This document shows, piece after piece, positions 28,639 through 36,889 of a DNA stretch of 64,000 bases. The DNA comes from Prevotellaceae bacterium (GTDB taxonomy: Bacteria; Bacteroidota; Bacteroidia; Bacteroidales; Bacteroidaceae). Location: positions 1 to 64,000 of the forward strand of contig JAISHB010000081.1 of the NCBI GenBank assembly GCA_031262785.1, written 5' to 3'. Below the pieces are notes generated by a model. The model did not search any database, was not told where the DNA came from, and saw only the letters and a program-made list of their open reading frames with translations. The position numbers and the translations under genes were made by a program. Every line of letters begins with the position of its first letter. Position 1 is the stretch's first letter.

Positions 28639-30509
28639 ACTACAAGAATCATCTCATAGCTTTCATGGTTTGTCTCTTCTCTTTCTCCCCTCTCTTTGCC
28701 GGAGGGGAGGGAGGGAAAGCTGTAAAACCTTTCCGCTTTGTACAGCTGACAGACCTGCATTTGACCACCAAAAACCCCAACCCTATGGAGGATTTGCTGC
28801 GATCCATTGCTCAAATCAATGCGACGGACAGCATCGATTTTGTGTTGGTAACCGGTGACCTCACCGAAGAGGGTGACCGCATTTCGTTGAATAAGGTAAA
28901 GGGATGTCTCTCCCTGTTACGTCCGAAATACTACATTGTGCCCGGTAATCACGAAACTACATGGAGTGACTCGGGCTGCACTGCCTTCAACGAAATCTAT
29001 GGTAGCGACCGCTTCGAGTTTACCTACAACGGCATTACCTTTCTTGGTTTCAACTCCGGGCCGATGATACGCATGGCTAACGGCCACGTATTGCCCGAAG
29101 ATATCCACTGGATGGCCTCGGAAATGGATAAGAAAGGCAAAGAGGAGCCGATAGTTCTGGTTACTCACTATCCTATGCTGGAAGGCGATGTAGACAATTG
29201 GTATGAAGTTACCGACGCTGTACGTCCCTACAATGTGCGTCTCTTCATCGGTGGTCATTACCATAGTAACCGCGATTTGCGCTACGATGGCATTCCCGGC
29301 ATCTTGATGCGCAGCAACCTGCGCGACAAACAGGGCAAACCCGGTTATGGCATCTATGACGTAACGGGCGATTCCATGATCGTTTATACCCAACGCATCG
29401 GTGAACCCAAACGCCGCTGGGCTGCCTTTTCGCTGACAACCAATTACTACGATCATGCCGGCAAGGCAGACAAATATCCCGACTACTCGGTCAACAAGCA
29501 ATACCCTAAAGCCAAGGAGGCCTGGACTTCCCGCCCCGGTGGCGGCATATACAGCTCGCCGGTGGTTGAAGAAAACCGTGTGTATGTAGGCGATAGCAAA
29601 GGAAACCTCACCTGCTACAACCTGCGTAATGGCAAGCAACTTTGGCAATATGAATCGGGTGAGCGTACTTTTGGAGGTCCGGCTGTCTCTGACGGGGTAG
29701 TTGTATTCGGAACGGTGGGACGTGCTATCTACGGATTAGACAGCCGCACCGGAAAGAAACTATGGACAGTAAAGGCATCAGAACCCGTATTGGGAGCTAT
29801 TACTATTGCTGACAACACCGCCTATATTGGCAGCAGTGACTCCATCTTCCGTGCTATCAATATCCAAACCGGTCGGGTGGAATGGAGCTATCGCCCTGTG
29901 AAAGGCTATGTCGTAACCAAACCGTTAGTCACTGCCGATAAGGTTATCTTCGGGGCATGGGATAACACACTCTATGCCCTCAATCGTACCAATGGGCAAG
30001 AATGTTGGAAATGGACGGGCGGACTTACCCGTCTACACTTCTCACCGGCTGCCGTATGGCCGGTAGCTTCCAACGGGAAAGTGTTCATCGCCGACCCGCA
30101 ACGTGCCCTTACTGCCATCGACATTGAAACCGGTAAGACTCTCTACCGCACCTTTCAATCAACGGTACGTGAAAGTATTGGTTTGTCGGAAGACGGCGAA
30201 CGCATCTACGGAAAGACCATGAACGACAGCGTAGTATGCTACTCTTCCACCACCAATCACCCCGTGGAGTTATGGGCATCCAATGTGGGCTTTGGCTACG
30301 AACATGCCCCTTCCATGCTCCCTGAAAAGGAGAATGTGGTATTTGGCAGCACCAAAGACGGGTTAATATTTGCTCTTGAACCCCGCACCGGTAACGTACT
30401 CTGGAAACACAAGGTAGATAATTCCCTGGTCAACACCGTAGTACCCATTGGAGATAAACGACTGCTCTTTACCACCACAGGCGGTGAAATAGGGCTTATT
30501 AAATTCTAA
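28635..30509 (+). CDS. metallophosphoesterase fused to a PQQ/WD40-like beta-propeller
   Basis: QLTDLHLTTKNPN, LVTGDLTEEGD, VPGNHETTW, VTHYPMLEGD, IGGHYHSN; then repeated GKQLWQYESG/GKKLWTVKAS/ECWKWTGG blades. Confidence 0.87.
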   Translation: MNYKNHLIAFMVCLFSFSPLFAGGEGGKAVKPFRFVQLTDLHLTTKNPNPMEDLLRSIAQINATDSIDFVLVTGDLTEEGDRISLNKVKGCLSLLRPKYYIVPGNHETTWSDSGCTAFNEIYGSDRFEFTYNGITFLGFNSGPMIRMANGHVLPEDIHWMASEMDKKGKEEPIVLVTHYPMLEGDVDNWYEVTDAVRPYNVRLFIGGHYHSNRDLRYDGIPGILMRSNLRDKQGKPGYGIYDVTGDSMIVYTQRIGEPKRRWAAFSLTTNYYDHAGKADKYPDYSVNKQYPKAKEAWTSRPGGGIYSSPVVEENRVYVGDSKGNLTCYNLRNGKQLWQYESGERTFGGPAVSDGVVVFGTVGRAIYGLDSRTGKKLWTVKASEPVLGAITIADNTAYIGSSDSIFRAINIQTGRVEWSYRPVKGYVVTKPLVTADKVIFGAWDNTLYALNRTNGQECWKWTGGLTRLHFSPAAVWPVASNGKVFIADPQRALTAIDIETGKTLYRTFQSTVRESIGLSEDGERIYGKTMNDSVVCYSSTTNHPVELWASNVGFGYEHAPSMLPEKENVVFGSTKDGLIFALEPRTGNVLWKHKVDNSLVNTVVPIGDKRLLFTTTGGEIGLIKF

Positions 30510-30524
30510 TCTTTCTATATAGTT

Positions 30525-31850
30525 ATGAAACAAGTAAAATCATTCATCCTCGATCGGCTCTGCACCAGCGCCGACATTCGTGAGATTGCCGCGCAGGCCG
30601 ACACGCTCTACACCTTACTCTACACTAAGACGAGCACCATCGAACTCGGACTGTTTGCCGAAGAACGTATGGTGCATCTCCTCAACGACAGTGGTGCAGG
30701 TATGGTCTATGCCGACCACTATCAGATCATTGACGGCGAACAACGTCAGGCTCCGGTTATTGATTATCAGTTTGGTTCGTTGCGCGACGACTTCGATTTT
30801 GGCGCTGTACTGCTCTTCAATACTGAAGCTCTGAAAGAAGCGGTCGCTCGTATGAAAACCGATTATCAATATGCAGGTCTCTACGACCTGCGCCTCAAAC
30901 TCTCACAGAAATATGCATTGGTGCACATCAACGAATATCTCTATACCGAAATAGAAGAAGATAACCGCAAGAGCGGTGAGAAACTGTTCGATTATGTAGA
31001 TCCTAAGAATCGCGGCGTGCAACTCGAAATGGAGCAAGCCTGCACCGAACACCTCCGAGAGATTGGCGGATACCTGCCGCCTAAGTTCGAACCCATTGCC
31101 TTCGATGCCGATACGTGGGAGTACGAAGCCTCTGTTATTATTCCTGTGCGCAACCGTATTCGCACTATTCGCGATGCTATTCGTTCGGTCTTCTCTCAAG
31201 AAACGGATTTCAAGTTCAATCTCATCATCATAAACAATCATTCAACCGATGGTACTACGGAAGCCATTAACGAATTCAAAGACGACCCACGTCTTATTCA
31301 CCTTATCCCCGAACGTAATGACCTTGGCATTGGTGGTTGCTGGAACCTCGGCGTACATCATCCCAAGTGTGGTAAGTTTGCCGTCCAACTCGACAGCGAT
31401 GATGTCTATAAGACCCCGCATACTCTCACTACTATGGTACGTGCGTTCTACGAGCAGAACTGCGGCATGGTGGTAGGTACTTATCAGATGACCAATTTCG
31501 AGATGCAGGAGATAGCTCCCGGCATCATCGACCACAAGGAGTGGACACCGGAGAATGGTCGCAATAACGCTTTGCGTATTAACGGACTGGGAGCACCTCG
31601 TGCCTTCTACACTCCGGTGTTGCGCGAAGTGAAAGTACCCAACACCAGCTATGGTGAAGACTATGCTCTCGGTCTCAACTTCTCGCGTCGCTACCAGATA
31701 GGTCGTGTCTACGACGTGGTGTACTGCTGCCGTCGCTGGGACGGAAACTCCGACGCAGCTCTTGATATTGTGAAACAGAATGCCAACAACCTTTATAAGG
31801 ACCGCATCCGTACATGGGAGTTACAGGCACGTGTAGCACTGAATAAATGA
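30525..31850 (+). CDS. glycosyltransferase family 2 with N-terminal extension
   Basis: [62 protein letters not shown]. Confidence 0.85.
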   Translation: MKQVKSFILDRLCTSADIREIAAQADTLYTLLYTKTSTIELGLFAEERMVHLLNDSGAGMVYADHYQIIDGEQRQAPVIDYQFGSLRDDFDFGAVLLFNTEALKEAVARMKTDYQYAGLYDLRLKLSQKYALVHINEYLYTEIEEDNRKSGEKLFDYVDPKNRGVQLEMEQACTEHLREIGGYLPPKFEPIAFDADTWEYEASVIIPVRNRIRTIRDAIRSVFSQETDFKFNLIIINNHSTDGTTEAINEFKDDPRLIHLIPERNDLGIGGCWNLGVHHPKCGKFAVQLDSDDVYKTPHTLTTMVRAFYEQNCGMVVGTYQMTNFEMQEIAPGIIDHKEWTPENGRNNALRINGLGAPRAFYTPVLREVKVPNTSYGEDYALGLNFSRRYQIGRVYDVVYCCRRWDGNSDAALDIVKQNANNLYKDRIRTWELQARVALNK

Positions 31851-32758
31851 ATATAGAAGAACTTTTCAAGCAACAACTGGCCGCATGGCCGCAGGCGCAC
31901 GATAATTATGCTGCGTTGTCGGCTGTACGCACCAAAGAGATGATGGTGGGTGATGTACGTTACAAGGTACAATTCAATCCTGCCCGCATCACCTCCTCGG
32001 CTGCCAAGACCGACGCCAAAAGTATCCGTGAGCGTCCCTGCTTCTTGTGTGCTAAGAACCGACCGGAAGTGCAGACTGCCATTCCATTTGATGGGGGGCG
32101 TTACGAGATATTAGTCAATCCCTTCCCAATTTTTCCGCGTCACCTGACCATTCCGGCTGCCGACCATACGTTGCAACTCATCAACGGACGCATGGGTGAT
32201 ATGTTGGCGTTAGCCAAGGAGTTGGCTGGTTACACCCTCTTCTATAACGGCCCCAAGTGTGGAGCTTCCGCCCCCGACCATTTCCACTTTCAGGCAGGCA
32301 GTCGTGGCTTTATGCCGATAGAAGAGACGTGGCAAAGTTACATCCATACCACCCGTATGCTACCGTTTGGCTCCTTCCACACATTGTGTGATGCTCCGCG
32401 TAACACCTACGTAATTGAGACAACCAATGCCGGGGAGGGTGTGCAGCTCTTCGAGCAGCTTTATGACAGCCTTCCGCGTGTTGACGGCGAAGCAGAACCG
32501 CGCATGAACATCCTTTGCTGGTATGAAATGGCGAAGTGGGTCCTCTGCATCTTTGCCCGCGCCAAACATCGTCCAAGCTGTTACTATGCCGAAGGTGCCG
32601 CCCGTCTGCTCAGTAGTCCGGCTGCGGTAGATTTAGGCGGAGTGTTTATCCTTCCGCGTGAAGAAGACTTCGAGAAGATAGACCCCGAACGGATGCGTCA
32701 GATATTAGATGAAGTATGTTATTCCACCCCCTTAAAAGATACAGAAAAAAGACCATGA
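31847..32758 (+). CDS. DUF4922 protein (HIT/GalT-like nucleotidyltransferase/phosphorylase fold)
   Basis: [55 protein letters not shown] (HxHxQ-like). Confidence 0.7.
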   Translation: MNIEELFKQQLAAWPQAHDNYAALSAVRTKEMMVGDVRYKVQFNPARITSSAAKTDAKSIRERPCFLCAKNRPEVQTAIPFDGGRYEILVNPFPIFPRHLTIPAADHTLQLINGRMGDMLALAKELAGYTLFYNGPKCGASAPDHFHFQAGSRGFMPIEETWQSYIHTTRMLPFGSFHTLCDAPRNTYVIETTNAGEGVQLFEQLYDSLPRVDGEAEPRMNILCWYEMAKWVLCIFARAKHRPSCYYAEGAARLLSSPAAVDLGGVFILPREEDFEKIDPERMRQILDEVCYSTPLKDTEKRP

Positions 32759-34065
32759 ACAGCGAACCCAAAATCAGTGTAGGCATCCTCTTTGAGCCGC
32801 AGATAGAATTTATACTTTACACGCCCTATCGCATAGGTGATGCCCAAGTGCGTGGCCGTCAACTTGCTACCTATGACGAGGGGCACATTCTTTGGAATGG
32901 TCGCCTCTACGACGAGTTGTTCTTTGTACCCGTTGACCAGGCCAATGCCTCGTTCGAGTTACTGGATGTCACCATCGGCATAAACTTCCATTGGGAGCGT
33001 AAGGAGGACCAGCGCTTCCTTGGCGCGTTGAAAATCATCGTCGAAGAGGGCAAGCTCACCGGCATCAACGTCATCAACACCGAAGACTACCTCACCAGTG
33101 TTATCTCGAGCGAGATGAGCGCCAAGGCTTCGGCCGAACTACTAAAGGCGCACGCCGTCATTTCGCGGAGTTGGCTGCTTGCACAGACCGTAGGAGCCAA
33201 TAACCAATCGCCCACATCCAGCTCCGACGCAAGCAAGAGTGAAGGCCTGAAATGGTACGAACGCGATGCCCACACCCGCTTTGATGTTTGTGCAGACGAC
33301 CACTGCCAACGCTATCAGGGCATCACCCGTGCCTCTACCCAGGCCGTTCGGCAAGCTATTGCAGCCACTCGCGGACAGGTGTTGATGAGTGAAGGTAACA
33401 TCTGCGACGCCCGTTTCTACAAATGCTGCGGCGGTGCCCTTGAAGAGTTTCGCTATGCGTGGGCGGACATTGACTATCCCTACCTCCAGGGTAAGCGCGA
33501 CAGCCTGACCGATACGCATCTGCCCGACCTCAGTGACGAAGTGCAAGCCGAGCGCTGGATACGCACCTCACCTCCGGCCTTCTGTAACACCGACAATAAG
33601 CAGATTCTTGCTCAGGTACTGAACGATTACGACCAAGAAACCATCGACTTCTACCGCTGGAAGGTAACGTACACCCAGGAGGAACTCTCTGCCTTGATTC
33701 TCGAACGCTCGGGAGTGGACTACGGACGCATCATCGACCTCGTGCCTGTAGCCCGCGGTACCTCTGCCCGCCTCTGGAAGCTGAAGATAGTGGGAACCAA
33801 AGAGACCCGCATTATCGGCAAAGAACTGGAAATACGCCGCACACTCTCCAAGTCGCACCTCTACAGCTCGGCCTTCGTGGTAGATAAGGAGGAGATTGAC
33901 AGTAACGGCGTACCCGCCCGCTTCACCCTTGTGGGCGCCGGATGGGGACACGGCGTGGGTCTCTGCCAGATAGGTGCCGCCGTTATGGGCGAGCAGGGCT
34001 ACGGCTACCAGGACATTTTACTCCACTACTACGTGGGAGCTACCATTGATACCCTTTACGAATAA
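32755..34065 (+). CDS. SpoIID/LytB domain protein
   Basis: INTEDYLTSVISSEMSAKASAELLKAHAVISRSWLLAQ; ARFYKCCGGALEEF; GAGWGHGVGLCQIGAAVMGEQGYGYQDILLHYY. Confidence 0.9.
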   Translation: MNSEPKISVGILFEPQIEFILYTPYRIGDAQVRGRQLATYDEGHILWNGRLYDELFFVPVDQANASFELLDVTIGINFHWERKEDQRFLGALKIIVEEGKLTGINVINTEDYLTSVISSEMSAKASAELLKAHAVISRSWLLAQTVGANNQSPTSSSDASKSEGLKWYERDAHTRFDVCADDHCQRYQGITRASTQAVRQAIAATRGQVLMSEGNICDARFYKCCGGALEEFRYAWADIDYPYLQGKRDSLTDTHLPDLSDEVQAERWIRTSPPAFCNTDNKQILAQVLNDYDQETIDFYRWKVTYTQEELSALILERSGVDYGRIIDLVPVARGTSARLWKLKIVGTKETRIIGKELEIRRTLSKSHLYSSAFVVDKEEIDSNGVPARFTLVGAGWGHGVGLCQIGAAVMGEQGYGYQDILLHYYVGATIDTLYE

Positions 34066-34078
34066 TACCCTGTAACAC

Positions 34079-35368
34079 ATGAACCAACCCAAAAAGAAAA
34101 CCAATCCGTGGGCATGGATCCCCACACTCTATTTCGCCGAGGGCTTGCCCTATGTGGCGGTGATGACCATCTCCGTCATTATGTATAAGCGGTTAGACAT
34201 TTCCAATACGGATATTGCGCTTTATACCGGCTGGCTCTACCTTCCGTGGGTGATTAAGCCCTTCTGGAGTCCGTTTGTCGACTTGCTGAAAACCAAACGC
34301 TGGTGGATTGTAGCCATGCAGTTGCTCATAGGCGGCGGATTAGCCGCCATTGCCCTGACGCTACCCATGCCCGACTTCTTCCGCTGGTCGCTCGCCGCCT
34401 TTTGGCTGGTGGCTTTTAGCTCCGCTACGCATGACATTGCCGCTGACGGCTTCTACATGCTGGGACTGTCCGTATCCGACCAGGCCTTTTATGTGGGCAT
34501 ACGAAGCACCTTCTACCGCGTGGCTACCATTGCCGGACAAGGACTGCTGGTGATACTGGCCGGTCTGCTTGAGCGCCACCTCACCGTGGCCTGGGCCTGG
34601 AGCATCACCTTCTATGTGCTGGCCGGCTTGTTTATCGCCTTCTTCCTCTATCACAGCTTTGTGTTGCCCAAGCCGACCACCGACAAGTCTACCGTGGAAC
34701 AGCTCAGTGCGGCGAACATCCTCAAGGAGTTCTTCGCCACCTTTGCCTCCTTCTTCAAGAAGAAACATGCCTTCGTAGCCATCCTCTTCATGCTACTCTA
34801 CCGGCTACCCGAAGCGCAATTGGTGAAGCTCATCAACCCCTTCCTGCTCGACCCCTTAGACAAAGGCGGCCTGGGACTCTCTACCGAAGAGGTAGGCCTG
34901 GTCTATGGCACGGTGGGCATCATCGGTCTTACGCTGGGAGGCATCATCGGAGGCATCTGTGCAGCCAAGGGCGGCCTGCGCCGCTGGCTGTGGCCGATGG
35001 CCTGGAGCATCTCGCTCACCTGCCTGACGTTCGTCTACCTGGGCTACTTCCAGCCGCAAGACCTCTTCTCCATCTGTACCTGTGTCTTCATCGAGCAGTT
35101 TGGCTACGGCTTCGGCTTTACGGCCTACATGCTCTACCTGATCTATTTCTCCGAAGGTGAGCACAAGACAGCCCACTATGCCATCTGCACCGGCTTCATG
35201 GCACTGGGTATGATGCTTCCGGGCATGGCGGCCGGGTGGTTGCAGGAACAGATCGGTTACGAGGCCTTCTTCGTATGGGTGATGATTTGTTGCGCCGCTA
35301 CCATTGCCGTCTGTGCCTTTGTGAAGATAGACCCCGCCTACGGAAAGAAAGAAGAAATCACCTCCTAA
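34079..35368 (+). CDS. AmpG-like MFS muropeptide transporter
   Basis: TLYFAEGLPYVAVMTISVIMYKRLDISNTDIALYTGWLYLPWVIKPFWSPFVD; TM-rich. Confidence 0.85.
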   Translation: MNQPKKKTNPWAWIPTLYFAEGLPYVAVMTISVIMYKRLDISNTDIALYTGWLYLPWVIKPFWSPFVDLLKTKRWWIVAMQLLIGGGLAAIALTLPMPDFFRWSLAAFWLVAFSSATHDIAADGFYMLGLSVSDQAFYVGIRSTFYRVATIAGQGLLVILAGLLERHLTVAWAWSITFYVLAGLFIAFFLYHSFVLPKPTTDKSTVEQLSAANILKEFFATFASFFKKKHAFVAILFMLLYRLPEAQLVKLINPFLLDPLDKGGLGLSTEEVGLVYGTVGIIGLTLGGIIGGICAAKGGLRRWLWPMAWSISLTCLTFVYLGYFQPQDLFSICTCVFIEQFGYGFGFTAYMLYLIYFSEGEHKTAHYAICTGFMALGMMLPGMAAGWLQEQIGYEAFFVWVMICCAATIAVCAFVKIDPAYGKKEEITS

Positions 35369-35378
35369 TTACGCGAAT

Positions 35379-36623
35379 ATGAAAAGAATTGCCCTATTCT
35401 CCCTGCTCTGCATCCTTGCGTTAAGCACCGCCCTGCAGGCACAAAAAATCACCATCAAAACCGGCATCGAAGTGCTCAAAGAGGAGCGCTTCAAATGCCT
35501 CGAAGGAAAGCGCGTGGGTCTGATCACCAACCCCACCGGTGTAGACAACCAGATGCGCTCGACCATCGACATCCTCTACCAGGCGCCCAACGTCAACCTG
35601 GTGGCACTCTACGGCCCCGAACACGGGGTGCGCGGCGATGTGCACGCCGGTGACCACGTCACCGACCAGCGCGATGCCTCCACCGGCTTACCCGTCTACT
35701 CGCTCTACGGCAAGACGCGCAAGGCTACGCCCGAAATGCTCAAGGACATCGACGTACTGGTCTATGACATCCAGGACATCGGCTGCCGTTCGTTCACCTA
35801 CATCAGTACGATGGGTGTCTCCATGGAGGCCGCAGCCGAGAATGGTAAAGAGTTTGTCGTGCTCGACCGTCCCAACCCGTTGGGCGGGCTTAAGGTGGAA
35901 GGCAACCTGACCGAAGACGACTGTGTCTCGTTCGTCAGTCAATACCCCATACCCTACGTCTACGGCCTGACGTGCGGCGAGCTGGCGCTCCTGCTGAACG
36001 GCGAACGGTTGCTGGCGGGAAAGGTGCAGTGCAAGCTCCATGTGGTGGAGATGAAAGGGTGGAAACGCCGGATGGACTACACCCAGACCGGCCTGCAATG
36101 GGTTCCCTCTTCGCCCCACATCCCGCAGGCGCTAACCTCGTTCTTCTACCCGGTGAGTGGCATCCTGGGTGAGCTGGGGTATATGTCCATCGGCGTAGGC
36201 TATACCATCCCCTTTCAGATGTTTGCTACCCCCTGGATAGAGGCACACAAACTGGCCGATAGGCTGAACGCGTTGGACGTGCCCGGCGTGGAATTTCGTC
36301 CCATCTACCTCAAGCCTTTCTACTCGGTGGGACAGGGCGAGCAGCTGCAGGGCGTGCAAGTGCACATCATGGACCTGCAAGAGGCTCCACTGGCCGAAAT
36401 CCAGTTCTTGGTGATGCAGGAAACAGCCGCGCTCTATCCCGACCGTGCCGTCTTTGATCATGCCAACCAGAAGCGGTTTAGGATGTTCGACTTAGTTTCG
36501 GGTTCCAAGCAGATTCGCGCCCGTTTTTCCAAGCGCAACCGCTGGGAAGACATCCGCGACTACTGGTATAAGGATGTAGCGGCCTTCCGGGAGCTATCCA
36601 AGAAGTATTACCTATATAAATAA
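35379..36623 (+). CDS. DUF1343 / NamZ-like exo-N-acetylmuramidase (second copy)
   Basis: RVGLITNPTGVDNQMRSTIDILYQAPNVNLVALYGPEHGVRGDVHAGDHV..., VLVYDIQDIGCRSFTYISTM, LDRPNPLGGLKVEG. Confidence 0.88.
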   Translation: MKRIALFSLLCILALSTALQAQKITIKTGIEVLKEERFKCLEGKRVGLITNPTGVDNQMRSTIDILYQAPNVNLVALYGPEHGVRGDVHAGDHVTDQRDASTGLPVYSLYGKTRKATPEMLKDIDVLVYDIQDIGCRSFTYISTMGVSMEAAAENGKEFVVLDRPNPLGGLKVEGNLTEDDCVSFVSQYPIPYVYGLTCGELALLLNGERLLAGKVQCKLHVVEMKGWKRRMDYTQTGLQWVPSSPHIPQALTSFFYPVSGILGELGYMSIGVGYTIPFQMFATPWIEAHKLADRLNALDVPGVEFRPIYLKPFYSVGQGEQLQGVQVHIMDLQEAPLAEIQFLVMQETAALYPDRAVFDHANQKRFRMFDLVSGSKQIRARFSKRNRWEDIRDYWYKDVAAFRELSKKYYLYK

Positions 36624-36654
36624 GGTGTCCCTCCCGGGGGTGGGTCAGACCAAC

Positions 36655-36863
36655 CCGAGCGGTTAAGCCACCCTTAACCGCTCGGTTAAGTCACCCTTAA
36701 CCGCTCGGGTGACACACTCTCACCCGCTCGGGTGACACACTCTCACCCCCTCGGGTGACACACCCTCACCCGCTCGGGTGACACACTCTCACCCGCTCGG
36801 GTGACACACCCTCACCCGCTCGGGTGACACACCCTCACCCCCTCGGGTGACACACCGCCACCC
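36655..36863 (+). repeat. 23-bp tandem array (9 units) starting with a 13-bp-stem hairpin
   Basis: units start at 36657, 36680, 36703, 36726, 36749, 36772, 36795, 36818, 36841; hairpin CCGAGCGGTTAAG-ccacc-CTTAACCGCTCGG (36655-36685). Confidence 0.92.
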
Positions 36864-36889
36864 GGGCAGTTACTTATAATAACCAAACG

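Noticed and set aside
36655-36863. Possible CRISPR array
   Set aside because: 23-bp direct tandem units with no spacers.
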